From contig NZ_JABBNC010000010.1 in assembly GCF_012933445.1 (NCBI RefSeq), forward strand, positions 1-64,000: a stretch of 64,000 nucleotides of DNA, written 5' to 3'. The notes below the pieces were generated by a model. It saw only the letters and a program-made list of their open reading frames with translations, did no database searches and was not told the origin of the DNA. Positions within the stretch are counted from its first letter, which is position 1. Every line of letters begins with the position of its first letter. Shown one piece after another: positions 26,782 through 34,739 of the stretch. Source of the stretch: Actinoplanes sp. TBRC 11911 (GTDB lineage: Bacteria; Actinomycetota; Actinomycetes; Mycobacteriales; Micromonosporaceae). A program made the translations under genes and the position numbers.

Positions 26782-27717
26782 ACGGATGTTCGCGAGCTGA
26801 TCGGTGAGTTCCTGGCTGCTCGGGCGGTGCGCAAGCCGTCGGTGCACACGCTTCAGGCGTACCGGCGGGACCTGGGCCTGATCGCGGGGCTGATCGGGAC
26901 GGAGCCGGTCACTCTCGGTGACCTCTCCCCTCGGCTGCTGCGGAGCGCCTTTGCCCGGTTCGCAGCGGAGCGCTCCCCTGCCTCGGTGGCTCGGGCCTGG
27001 TCGTCGTGGAACGCGTTCTGCACGTTTCTGGTGACCGAGCAGATCATGGCGGGTAACCCGATGCCGGCGGTGGACAAGCCGAGGCTGCCGGCCCACTCCC
27101 CTAAGCCGCTGCGTGGCGACGACACCCCGGAGCGGCTGCTGGACGCGGTGAGCCGGACCGACGAGCGGCAGCGTGACCCCTGGCCGGAGCGTGACCTGGC
27201 GGTGCTGGGGCTCGCGTTGTGTGCGGGGCTGCGGCTGTCCGAGCTGCTGGCGCTCCGGGTCGGTTCGGTCATGGGGCGCGACGGGGAAAGGTGGGTCGAG
27301 GTGGCGGGTAAGGGCGGGCGGCCGCGCAGTGTGCCGATCGAGCCGGAGCTGGACGCGGTGGTCGAGCGCTATGTGGACAGCCGGCGGGTGCGGTTCGGGC
27401 GGGCGTCGAAGGATGAGGCGTTGCTGGTGGATCGGCACGGTGCGGCGTTGAAGCGGGGTGGTCTGCAGTATCTGGTGCGGTCCTGTTACCGGCGTGCGGG
27501 GGTGCAGGACCGGGTGCCGCGGGGTGCGCAGTTGCATGCGTTGCGGCATACGTTCGCGACGCGGCTGGCGGAGGACGGGGCGAACGCGTCGGAGATCATG
27601 CGGTTGCTGGGGCATGCGTCGCTGGCCACGACGCAGGGCTATATCGATGTGACGGCGGCCCAGCAGCGCGCGGCCGTGCGGGCGAACCGCACGAACCGCG
27701 CGCTGCGGGGAATCTGA
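26764..27717 (+). CDS. Tyrosine recombinase, XerC/XerD-like
   Basis: A 317-residue recombinase of normal Xer length. The core-binding domain spans about 8-105. Catalytic residues are all present: R157 (AGLRLSE), K183 (GKGGRPR), H258 and R261 (HALRH), H284 (LLGHASLATT) and Y293. ATG 26764 lies directly behind a TATAAT box and on a dif-like dyad; ATG 26773 is an alternative. The dif site is 1.3 kb upstream on the same strand. It may be one of the chromosomal Xer enzymes, a single-recombinase system encoded beside its site, or the integrase of a decayed element that used dif. Confidence 0.88.
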   Translation: MCLMHGTDVRELIGEFLAARAVRKPSVHTLQAYRRDLGLIAGLIGTEPVTLGDLSPRLLRSAFARFAAERSPASVARAWSSWNAFCTFLVTEQIMAGNPMPAVDKPRLPAHSPKPLRGDDTPERLLDAVSRTDERQRDPWPERDLAVLGLALCAGLRLSELLALRVGSVMGRDGERWVEVAGKGGRPRSVPIEPELDAVVERYVDSRRVRFGRASKDEALLVDRHGAALKRGGLQYLVRSCYRRAGVQDRVPRGAQLHALRHTFATRLAEDGANASEIMRLLGHASLATTQGYIDVTAAQQRAAVRANRTNRALRGI

Positions 27718-27744
27718 GGAGGCCGCTTACAAAACAGCCAGAGA

Positions 27745-28167
27745 TCAGGCGAGCGACAAGCTGACCTCGATGTTGCCGCGGGTGGCGTTGGAGTACGGGC
27801 ACGTCTGGTGCGCGGCCTCGACGATCTCGCGGGCCGTCTCTTCGTCCACGCCGGGGATCTCGACCTCGATGGCGACCTGCAACTGGTACGCCCCGCTGTC
27901 GTTCTTGACGAGTCCGGCGTCGACGGTCACGGCGGTGTCGTCGCCGAGCTTGATTTTGCGGTAGCGGGCGACGCCCTTGATGGCGGAGTGGAAACAGGCC
28001 GCCCAGCCGGCGGCGAAGAACATCTCGGGGTTGGGGAGGTCGCCGCCGGGGCCGCCCATCTCCTTGGGGTAGGCGAGGTCGGTGTCGATGACGCCGTTGA
28101 CGGAGCGGACGTGTCCGCCGCGTCCTTCGCCGGTGGAGGTGGCGCTGGTGGTGTAGATGGCTTCCAT
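27745..28167 (-). CDS. ohr: Organic hydroperoxide resistance protein
   Basis: A 140-residue OsmC/Ohr-family thiol peroxidase that reduces organic hydroperoxides. The two redox cysteines are C58 (AACFHS) and C123 (TCPYSNATRGN), and the length is typical. A dyad (28245-28258) upstream is a candidate site for an OhrR-type repressor, but no MarR-family gene lies adjacent. It converges with the recombinase gene (27 bp between stops). Confidence 0.95.
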   Translation of the reverse strand: MEAIYTTSATSTGEGRGGHVRSVNGVIDTDLAYPKEMGGPGGDLPNPEMFFAAGWAACFHSAIKGVARYRKIKLGDDTAVTVDAGLVKNDSGAYQLQVAIEVEIPGVDEETAREIVEAAHQTCPYSNATRGNIEVSLSLA

Positions 28168-28244
28168 GGTGCTTCCTGTCGGGTCGACGGTTGGGGGGTT
28201 GGGGCTGGGGAACCGCCCTGAGATACCCCCTCATGAAAAACTGT

Positions 28245-28258
28245 ATTGCGCAAGCAAT
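28245..28258. promoter_or_regulatory. Candidate redox-regulator operator upstream of ohr
   Basis: ATTGC and GCAAT are perfect inverted arms around GCAA, in a short AT-rich island 78-91 bp before the ohr ATG and about 40 bp before the divergent GNAT start. TTGC/GCAA dyads are common for MarR/OhrR-type repressors. That assignment is inference. Confidence 0.45.
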
Positions 28259-28296
28259 GGATTAGCGGGTGGCATCGATCACCACGGCGTGTGATC

Positions 28297-28818
28297 ATGC
28301 GTTGCGTGCCGGATATCCGTTTCGTACAGCTATCCCCCGTCGCGCTGCGGGCGTTGATCGAGGGTGATCTCGGGGCCGCGAGTGCCGCGGCGGGTGTTCT
28401 CCTGACGCCGTACCTGGTTGATGAGTCCTGGTTGTGGCGGATTCGTCTGCAGGACATCGAGCGGGATCCGCGGGCCGCGGAGTGGATCGCGCGGGCGGCG
28501 GTGGCGGAGCCGCAGGGTGTGGTGGTCGGTCACGCTGGGTTTCATGGTCCGCCGGATGCCGATGGGGTGGTGGAGGTGGCGTATTCGGTGGATCCGGTGC
28601 ATCGGCGTAAGGGGTATGCGCGGGCGATGCTGGAGTCGCTGCTGGCGCGGGCCGACGGCGATCCAAGAGTGAGCGCGGTGCGGGCGAGTATCCGGCCGGA
28701 CAACGCCGGTTCCCGTAGGACGATCGCGGGTCTGGGCTTCCGGAAGGTCGGTGAGCAGTGGGATCCGGAGGACGGGCTGGAGGACGTGTTCCTGCGCACG
28801 GCGGCGAACAGGCCCTGA
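28297..28818 (+). CDS. GNAT-family N-acetyltransferase
   Basis: About 173 residues. Motif A of the acetyl-CoA fold is VAYSVDPVHRRKGYARAML, with the R/Q-x-x-G-x-A pattern as RRKGYA, followed by ASIRPDNAGSRRTIAGLGF. The acceptor is unknown. The start is uncertain among ATG 28297, GTG 28306 and the more distant 28246, since none has a clear ribosome binding site. The methyltransferase frame begins immediately after the stop. Confidence 0.83.
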   Translation: MRCVPDIRFVQLSPVALRALIEGDLGAASAAAGVLLTPYLVDESWLWRIRLQDIERDPRAAEWIARAAVAEPQGVVVGHAGFHGPPDADGVVEVAYSVDPVHRRKGYARAMLESLLARADGDPRVSAVRASIRPDNAGSRRTIAGLGFRKVGEQWDPEDGLEDVFLRTAANRP

Positions 28819-28839
28819 GTGCGGGCCGTTGTCCTGCAC

Positions 28840-29886
28840 ATGAAGTCAGATGTGCTCGCCCAACGGCTGTTCGAGGAAACCATCGGTGCGCTGGATCTCT
28901 ACTCGATCTATCTGGGTGATCAGCTCGGTTATTACCGGGCGATGACCGGCGGCGATTGGCTGACCGCCGAGGGTTTGGCGCAACGTACCGGGACGTCGGT
29001 GCGCTACACCGAGGAGTGGCTGAGTCAGCAGGCGGTGCGGGAGCTGGTCGAGGTGCAGGACGAGCGGGCGGACCCGCGCCGGTACCGGTTGCCGGCCGAG
29101 CATGTGCCGGTGCTGGCGGATCCGGACTCGATGATGACCGCTGTCGCGTCGACGACCGATGTGGCGCGTTCGGCGCGTCGGCTTCCGGATCTGGTGACGG
29201 CGTTTCGGACGGGGCAGGCGCCGCCGAGTCTGCCGTGGGAGCCGGAGGGGCGTTCGGAGCCGAGCCGGGGGCTGTATTTGAACTTCCTGGGCAAGCAGTG
29301 GCTGCCTTCGATCCCGGAGGTTGATCGCCGGTTGCGGCAGCCGGGTGCGCGGATCGCGGACATCGCGAGTGGTACGGGCTGGTCGAGTATCGCGATGGCC
29401 GAGGCGTACCCGCTGGTGTCGGTCGACGGTATTGATCTTGACGGGGAGGCGGTCGCCGAGGCGAACCGGTACGCGCGTGAGCGTGGCCTGAGCGATCGGG
29501 TGCGTTTCGAGGCGGGTGACGCGGCGTCGCTGGCCGGTGAGCGCTACGACGTGGTGACGATCATTCAGGCGTTGCACGACATGTCGAATCCGGTGGAGGT
29601 GCTGCGGACGGTGCGTAAGTCCCTGGCCGAGGACGCGTTCGTGCTGGTGGTGGACTCGCACGTGGCGGAGGAGTTCTCGGTGCCGGGTACCCCGCAGGAG
29701 CAGCTGGACTACGGGGTCAGCCTGATGGTGTGTCTGCCGAACGCGATGGGTCCGGGGTCGGCGGCCACCGGCATGGTGATGCGGCCGGGCACGGTGCGCC
29801 GGTATGCGGCCGAGGCGGGGTTCGCGGCGGTGCGGTTGCTCCCGATCGAGTCGAAGAAGTGGAACTTCTATCAGCTAACGGTCTAG
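28840..29886 (+). CDS. Class I SAM-dependent methyltransferase with N-terminal winged helix
   Basis: About 348 residues from ATG 28840 (GTG 28819, directly after the previous stop, is possible). An N-terminal winged-helix-like domain (LTAEGLAQRTGTSVRYTEEWL) precedes a Rossmann methyltransferase domain with IADIASGTGWSSIAMA as motif I and a GDAAS acidic loop. The architecture resembles O-methyltransferase-like proteins such as mycobacterial Rv2258c. The substrate is unknown. The coding end overlaps the EEP gene on the other strand by 12 bp. Confidence 0.83.
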   Translation: MKSDVLAQRLFEETIGALDLYSIYLGDQLGYYRAMTGGDWLTAEGLAQRTGTSVRYTEEWLSQQAVRELVEVQDERADPRRYRLPAEHVPVLADPDSMMTAVASTTDVARSARRLPDLVTAFRTGQAPPSLPWEPEGRSEPSRGLYLNFLGKQWLPSIPEVDRRLRQPGARIADIASGTGWSSIAMAEAYPLVSVDGIDLDGEAVAEANRYARERGLSDRVRFEAGDAASLAGERYDVVTIIQALHDMSNPVEVLRTVRKSLAEDAFVLVVDSHVAEEFSVPGTPQEQLDYGVSLMVCLPNAMGPGSAATGMVMRPGTVRRYAAEAGFAAVRLLPIESKKWNFYQLTV

Positions 29887-30648
29887 GTGCACGACCAGCG
29901 GCCGGTGGTCGGAGACGGGTGCGTGTGGGGTGCTGACCTGCACCACCCGTCCCAGGGCGGCCCGGCCGCGGGGGTCGGCGAGGACGTGGTCGAGCTGTGC
30001 TCTGGGGGCGGGGCTGGGGAAGGTGGGGGCTTTCCCGAGGGGTTTCCAGCCGGTGACGGCGCGGACCGGCACGGCGGGCATGTTGAGGTCGCCGAGCAGC
30101 ACCCTTGGGGCGGGCAAATGCCTTATTGCCCGTACGGCGTGCCGCAGTTGCCGCAGGTTCCAGCCGGGCACGAAGGACAGGTGGGTGGTGGCGACGGTCA
30201 TCTGCCCGTGCGGGGTGTCGAGGACGGCGGCGAGCAGCACCCGGGGTTCGTCCTTGAGCAGCATGAGTCCGTCGTCGGGGGTGTATACGGGTGAGCGGAT
30301 CGGGGCGCCGGGCAGGGCGGTGATCTGCCAGTGGGCCACCGGGTAACGGCTGATCAGGGCTATCCCGTACAGGGGATGAAGGTTGTCCTCGTGGCTGCGC
30401 CAGGGCTGCCAGGTCTCGCCGGGGGTGCCGACGACGGCGGCGGCGAAGCGGTGCACCCTCGCGTGCAGGGATTCGGCGGCGATGGCGGTGAGGTCGAGCA
30501 GGCCGCTGCGGGGCTGGGCCTTGTCGACCTCTTGCAGGCCGAGGACGTCGGCGTCGAGGTCGGCGATGGCCCCGGCGACGCGGTCGGCGTGTACCGTGCC
30601 GTCGTGCAGGGATCTGCCGTGCAGCAGGTTGAAGGTGGCCAGGCGCAC
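29875..30648 (-). CDS. Endonuclease/exonuclease/phosphatase-family hydrolase
   Basis: A 257-residue EEP-fold metal-dependent phosphoesterase. It begins MRLATFNLLHG (Asn ligand), has LGLQEVD (catalytic Glu), LGDLNM (Asp/Asn pair) and ends with SDHRPLVV (Asp-His). Members act on nucleic acids, inositol phosphates or sphingomyelin. There is no signal peptide, so an intracellular role is likely. It faces the small membrane-protein gene across a short divergent region. Confidence 0.9.
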   Translation of the reverse strand: MRLATFNLLHGRSLHDGTVHADRVAGAIADLDADVLGLQEVDKAQPRSGLLDLTAIAAESLHARVHRFAAAVVGTPGETWQPWRSHEDNLHPLYGIALISRYPVAHWQITALPGAPIRSPVYTPDDGLMLLKDEPRVLLAAVLDTPHGQMTVATTHLSFVPGWNLRQLRHAVRAIRHLPAPRVLLGDLNMPAVPVRAVTGWKPLGKAPTFPSPAPRAQLDHVLADPRGRAALGRVVQVSTPHAPVSDHRPLVVHLDR

Positions 30649-30680
30649 GAGTACCGACCCTAACGAAGGAGGCGGCGCGG

Positions 30681-30788
30681 GTGTTCACCAAGGCGTTGTG
30701 CTGCACGATGATGATCTTCGTCGCTGGGGCGCTCATCGGTAGTTGGTTGCAGCGCGCGCGGCGTAAGAATGATTCTCATGACCGATGA
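30681..30788 (+). CDS. 35-residue membrane peptide
   Basis: A small gene: GTG 30681 with AAGGAGG (30666-30672) 8 nt upstream, the strongest ribosome binding site in the neighbourhood. The product is MFTKALCCTMMIFVAGALIG followed by SWLQRARRKNDSHDR: one hydrophobic helix of about 18 residues with two adjacent cysteines, then a positively charged tail, giving a predicted cytosolic C-terminus. It overlaps the start of the UPF0303 gene by 11 nt, so it probably leads a two-gene operon. Function unknown. Confidence 0.65.
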   Translation: MFTKALCCTMMIFVAGALIGSWLQRARRKNDSHDR

Positions 30789-31236
30789 TGTGATTTCGCA
30801 GCTCGAGGCGCAGGAACGTGACCTCGTGTTCACCCGTTTCGACAACGACGACGCGTGGAAGCTGGGTTCCGCGCTGGTGATCATGGCGCAGCGCCGCAGC
30901 CTGCCCATTGCGATCGACATCCGGCGGGGCACGCAGCAGCTGTTCCACGCGGCGTTGCCGGGCAGTGTCACCGACAACGACACCTGGATCGAGCGCAAGG
31001 TGCGCGTGGTGGAGCGCTACGGCGTGTCGTCGTTCCTGTTCGGCCGCCGTCTCGCCGCCCGCGGCGTGGAGCTGGGCGCGGGCCTGGGGGTGGATCCGGC
31101 GCAGTACGCGCCGCACGGTGGTGCGTTTCCCGTTCGCGTACGCGACGTCGGGGTGGTCGGTGTCGTGACGGTGTCCGGGCTGCCGCAGGAGGACGACCAC
31201 GCGCTTGTGGTGGAAGCGATCCGCGCGTTCTTGTAA
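30778..31236 (+). CDS. UPF0303 / heme-degrading-domain-like protein
   Basis: About 152 residues, similar in layout to UPF0303 proteins, which share the GlcG/HbpS-type heme-binding domain. Visible features are WKLGSALVIMAQRRSLPIAIDIRRGTQQLF and the C-terminal GVVGVVTVSGLPQEDDHALVVEA, both typical. ATG 30778 is preferred over ATG 30769. The start overlaps the small membrane-protein gene. The activity of the family is unsettled. Confidence 0.82.
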   Translation: MTDDVISQLEAQERDLVFTRFDNDDAWKLGSALVIMAQRRSLPIAIDIRRGTQQLFHAALPGSVTDNDTWIERKVRVVERYGVSSFLFGRRLAARGVELGAGLGVDPAQYAPHGGAFPVRVRDVGVVGVVTVSGLPQEDDHALVVEAIRAFL

Positions 31237-31296
31237 TTGCGCTGTCCGCGATCACCCCTGTCGCCGGCGGTGGTGCGGGCGGCACGATCGGTCCCC

Positions 31297-32268
31297 ATGA
31301 GACTGCTGATTCTGGGTGGATCGGGCTTCGTGGGGCGCACCCTGGCCGAGCAGGCCGTGCGGCGCGGCGACGACGTGACAGTGTTCAACCGGGGCTTACG
31401 ACCGCCGCCCGCCGGGGTCCGGTTACTCACCGGCGACCGGCTGGCCGGCGGCGGCCTGAGCGCCCTGGACAACGACGAGCAGTGGGACGCGATCACCGAC
31501 ACGTGGTCGGCAGACAGCGAGGCCGTACGCCGTACGGCCTCGCTGCTTCGTGATCGGGCCGGCGTCTACCAGTACGTGTCGACGCGCTCGGTGTACGCGT
31601 ACGGCACCCCGCAGCCGCTGACCGAGGACTCGCCGCTGGCCGACGTGGACGATGCGGAGTACGCCGGGGACAAGCTGCGCGGCGAGATGGCCGTCCGCGA
31701 GTTCGGCGGCGGCGCGTTGATGGCCCGGGCCGGGCTGATCCTGGGCCCGCACGAGGACGTAGGCCGGCTGCCGTGGTGGCTGAACCGGCTGGCCCGCGGC
31801 GGCCCGGCCCTGGCGCCCGGCCCGCGTGAGCTGCCGTTGCAGTACATCGACGTCCGTGACCTGGCGCTGTTCCTGCTGGACGCGGTGCCGCGCGGGCTGA
31901 CCGGGGCGTACAACGTGGTCAGCCCGTCCGGGCACGCCACCATGGGCGAGCTGCTCGATACCGCGAACGAGGTCACCGGCGGTACGGCCGAGTTGCGCTG
32001 GACCGCCCCGGAGGTGATCGAGGCGGCCGGCATCGAACCGTGGATCCAGTTACCGATCTGGCTGCCACCGGGCCCCGACCACGACCACCTGCACCGCGGC
32101 GACGTCACCAAGGCGCTCACCCATGGTCTGACCGTGCGGCCGGTGCGGGAGACGGTCGCGGACACGTGGGCGTGGCTGCGCTCGCTGCCCGGGGACCCGC
32201 CGCGGCGCACCGACCGGGCCCGGGTGGGCCTGGACCCGGCGGTCGAGGCGAAGGTGTTAGGCGAGTAG
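31297..32268 (+). CDS. NAD-dependent epimerase/reductase, extended SDR
   Basis: A 323-residue Rossmann-fold enzyme. GGSGFVGR near residue 7 is the dinucleotide-binding loop. The usual catalytic YxxxK is not clear: YAYGTPQPLTEDSP lies where it would be expected but lacks the Lys spacing, so it is closer to the atypical isoflavone-reductase-like or mRNA-binding-like members. In-frame sequence upstream to 31237 lacks a ribosome binding site. Its 3' end overlaps the dehydratase gene by 12 bp. Confidence 0.83.
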   Translation: MRLLILGGSGFVGRTLAEQAVRRGDDVTVFNRGLRPPPAGVRLLTGDRLAGGGLSALDNDEQWDAITDTWSADSEAVRRTASLLRDRAGVYQYVSTRSVYAYGTPQPLTEDSPLADVDDAEYAGDKLRGEMAVREFGGGALMARAGLILGPHEDVGRLPWWLNRLARGGPALAPGPRELPLQYIDVRDLALFLLDAVPRGLTGAYNVVSPSGHATMGELLDTANEVTGGTAELRWTAPEVIEAAGIEPWIQLPIWLPPGPDHDHLHRGDVTKALTHGLTVRPVRETVADTWAWLRSLPGDPPRRTDRARVGLDPAVEAKVLGE

Positions 32269-33210
32269 CTCGGCGAGCCGGGCGGCGCCCACGTTCCCAC
32301 CCGAGATGATCACACCGATGCGGGCGGGCACCGGGGACAGCTTGCCGGTCAGCAGCGCGGCGAGACCGCTGGCGCCGCTCGGCTCCATCACCAGCTTCAG
32401 CCGGTCCGCGGCGAAGCGCAGGGCGTCGCGGATCTCGTCGTCGGAGACCAGCACGATCTCGTCGACCAGGCGCTTGTTGATGCTGAAGGTCATCTCGCCC
32501 GGGATCGACGCGGCCTGCCCGTCGGCGATCGTGCGCGGCACTTCGATGGTGACCCGCTCCCCCGCCGCCAGGGACCGTTTCGTGTCGTCGCCGGCCTGCG
32601 GTTCGACCCCGACCACCCGGATGCCGGGCTGCAGGCCCTTCGCGGCGGTGGCGCTGCCGGCGATCAGGCCGCCGCCGCCCACCGGCACCACCAGCGCGTC
32701 CAGGTCGCCGGTCTCGTCGAGCAGCTCCAGCGCGGCGGTGCCCTGCCCGGCGATGACGTGCTCATGCTCGTACGGCGGGATCAGCGTCAGCCCCCGGGAG
32801 GCGGCCAGCTCGGCGCCGATGGCCTCCCGGTCGCCGGTGTACCGGTCGTAGGTGATGATCTCGGCGCCGTAGCCGCGGACCGCGGCCAGCTTCGAGGCCG
32901 GCGTGTCGGCGGGCATCACGATCACCGCGGTGCTGCCCAGCTCGCGGGCGGACAACGCGACCGCCTGCGCGTGGTTGCCCGACGAGTACGCGGCGATGCC
33001 CCGCTCGAGCTGCTGCGGGGTGAGCCGGGAGATCGCGTTGTAGGCGCCGCGGAACTTGAACGCCCCGACCCGCTGAAGGTTTTCCGCCTTGAGGAACACC
33101 TCGGCGCCGGCCAGCGCGTCCAGCGTGCGGGACCGGATCACCGGGGTGCGGTGTGCCACCCCGGCGATCTGCTTCGCGGCGTCCCGGATGTCCTGCAACG
33201 TCACCGTCAT
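32257..33210 (-). CDS. Threonine/serine dehydratase, PLP-dependent
   Basis: A 317-residue fold-type II PLP enzyme that deaminates threonine or serine, or racemises serine. The PLP lysine is in FKFRGA, the substrate loop in SSGNHAQ, the phosphate cradle in GGGGLIAG and the ring-nitrogen serine/threonine near SGGN. There is no C-terminal ACT domain, so it is not the isoleucine-feedback-regulated biosynthetic IlvA type. It is more like catabolic TdcB or serine racemase. Confidence 0.9.
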   Translation of the reverse strand: MTVTLQDIRDAAKQIAGVAHRTPVIRSRTLDALAGAEVFLKAENLQRVGAFKFRGAYNAISRLTPQQLERGIAAYSSGNHAQAVALSARELGSTAVIVMPADTPASKLAAVRGYGAEIITYDRYTGDREAIGAELAASRGLTLIPPYEHEHVIAGQGTAALELLDETGDLDALVVPVGGGGLIAGSATAAKGLQPGIRVVGVEPQAGDDTKRSLAAGERVTIEVPRTIADGQAASIPGEMTFSINKRLVDEIVLVSDDEIRDALRFAADRLKLVMEPSGASGLAALLTGKLSPVPARIGVIISGGNVGAARLAELLA

Positions 33211-33233
33211 GCTCAGAACGCTACAAGAAGCTT

Positions 33234-34073
33234 TCAGGCCGCCGTACGCAGGCCATTGGCGTCGGTGGCGCCCAGCCGGGTGGACAGGGTGCTGCGGGCG
33301 GCGATCTGCGCCGCGTATACGGCACGGCGGCGGGCCACGACGCTGTCCTTGGCGGCGCCGTTGTCGCGCTGCTCCATGTGCGTGCCCAGGCCGTCCTTGA
33401 GCAGCGCGAGCGCCTCGGTGCGCAGCTGCGAGACCCGGGACTCGGTGACGCCCAGCTCGGCGGCCACGTCGCTGAGCGGCCGCTCCTGCAGGAACGAGGC
33501 CTCCACGACGAAACGCAGCCGCTCGGGCAGCACGGCCACGGCGTCGTGCAGGTAGCCGATGCGCTCGCGGTGCAGCAGCATCTCCTCGGGGTTCAGCGAG
33601 GTCTCGGCGACCATGTCCTCGGCGGTGCCGGCCGCGAAGCCGTGCAGCGAGAGCACGGCGGCGCGCTGCACGTCGTCGTCGACGTTGCTGAGCTCGGCGA
33701 CCGCGACACCGAGCAGCTCGGCCAGCTCGGTCGGGGTGGGGGTGCGGCCGAGCCGGGCGGTCAGTTCCTGGCGGGCCACCTCGGCGCGGCGGGCCCGGGC
33801 CCGTACCGAGCGGGACGCCCAGTCCATGGCGCGCAGCTCGTCGAGCAGCGCCCCGCGCACCCGCACGGCGGCGAACCGGCCGAACGGGACGCCCCGCTCG
33901 CCGTCGTACGCCTGGGCGGCCGTGACCAGCGCGGCGTAGCCGGCCGAGGCGAGGTCGTCGCGGTGCACGTGGGGCGGAACCTTGAACAGCATCTCGCGCA
34001 CCATGTGACCCACCAGGGCCATGTTCTCCCGGATGAGGGTTTCCTGCTCGCGGGTCACGGACTTGCTGCTCAT
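33234..34073 (-). CDS. RNA polymerase sigma factor, FliA/WhiG type
   Basis: A 279-residue sigma-70 family factor with regions 2, 3 and 4. Region 2 runs through DDLASAGYAALVTAAQAYD and FGRFAAVRVRGALLDELRAMDWASRS; region 3 is GRTPTPTELAELLGV; region 4 is LPERLRFVVEASFLQERPLS then VTESRVSQLRTEAL. The EL-R-DW-RS layout is typical of FliA/WhiG sigma factors, which drive flagellar or sporulation genes. A 45-residue C-terminal tail after region 4 is unusual. The ribosome binding site of ATG 34073 lies inside a strong hairpin. A motility role fits the chemoreceptor at 40.1 kb. Confidence 0.87.
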   Translation of the reverse strand: MSSKSVTREQETLIRENMALVGHMVREMLFKVPPHVHRDDLASAGYAALVTAAQAYDGERGVPFGRFAAVRVRGALLDELRAMDWASRSVRARARRAEVARQELTARLGRTPTPTELAELLGVAVAELSNVDDDVQRAAVLSLHGFAAGTAEDMVAETSLNPEEMLLHRERIGYLHDAVAVLPERLRFVVEASFLQERPLSDVAAELGVTESRVSQLRTEALALLKDGLGTHMEQRDNGAAKDSVVARRRAVYAAQIAARSTLSTRLGATDANGLRTAA

Positions 34074-34078
34074 GGTTG

Positions 34079-34110
34079 GTTCCCCCCTGTCGTTGCTGAC
34101 AGGGGGGAAC
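34079..34110. promoter_or_regulatory. 13-bp perfect inverted repeat over the sigma-factor ribosome binding site
   Basis: GTTCCCCCCTGTC (34079-34091) and GACAGGGGGGAAC (34098-34110) pair perfectly around a 6-nt loop. On the minus strand the G-rich arm that serves as ribosome binding site ends 5 nt before the sigma-factor ATG, so the mRNA hairpin would hide it. No T-tract follows, so it is not a typical terminator. Confidence 0.75.
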
Positions 34111-34201
34111 TTTTCGTGGCGGCGGGTGCAGCCGGCGGTCACTTACGGTTGCGGATTAGTTGCACCGGCGAATTGTTCTCAAGTTTGCGGGTGGGGTCAC
34201 A

Positions 34202-34735
34202 ATGGGCGCCATGTTCTTGATCAGGGAGCGGTTCTTCTCCATCGGCGACGATTTCGACGTGCTCGACGAGCAGGGCACCAAGCTGTACCGCATCGACGGC
34301 AAGGCGCTGAGCATCCGCGACAAGGTGGTCATCGAGGACCCGGACGGCGTGGAGCTGGCCACCGTGCACCGGCACCTCATCGCGCTGCGGCCCACCTACG
34401 AGATCCGCATCGGCGGGGAGGAGGCCGCGGAGGTCCGCAAGAAGCTGTTCACCCCGTTCCGCGACAAGTTCACCATCGATGTCCCGGGCCGCCACGACCT
34501 GGAGATGAAGGGTGACCTGTCGAACCACGAGTACGACATCGAGCTCGACGGGGACACGGTCGCGGAGGTGTCTAAGCGCTGGCTGACGATCCGCGACACC
34601 TACGCCGTACGGGTCGAGCAGGGTGTCGACGAGCTGCTGATCATCGGCAGTGTGATCGCGCTGGACCTGGCGATGGAGCGGGAGGCCGAGAAGAAGGACA
34701 AGGAGCAGCGCGAGGACGAGAAGGACGAGGACTGA
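34202..34735 (+). CDS. LURP-one-related (tubby-like fold) protein
   Basis: About 177 residues from ATG 34202 (or 34211). The beta-rich pattern FLIRERFFSIGDDFDVLDEQG, then YRIDGKALSIRDKVVIEDPDG and a closing DTYAVRVEQGVDELLIIGSVIALD helix are typical of the LURP-one-related family, which shares the tubby C-terminal fold. The last 20 residues are a Lys/Glu/Asp-rich tail. Bacterial members have no proven biochemical role; membrane phospholipid binding is suggested by the fold. It converges on the response-regulator gene with 4 bp between stops. Confidence 0.83.
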   Translation: MGAMFLIRERFFSIGDDFDVLDEQGTKLYRIDGKALSIRDKVVIEDPDGVELATVHRHLIALRPTYEIRIGGEEAAEVRKKLFTPFRDKFTIDVPGRHDLEMKGDLSNHEYDIELDGDTVAEVSKRWLTIRDTYAVRVEQGVDELLIIGSVIALDLAMEREAEKKDKEQREDEKDED

Positions 34736-34739
34736 GGGT

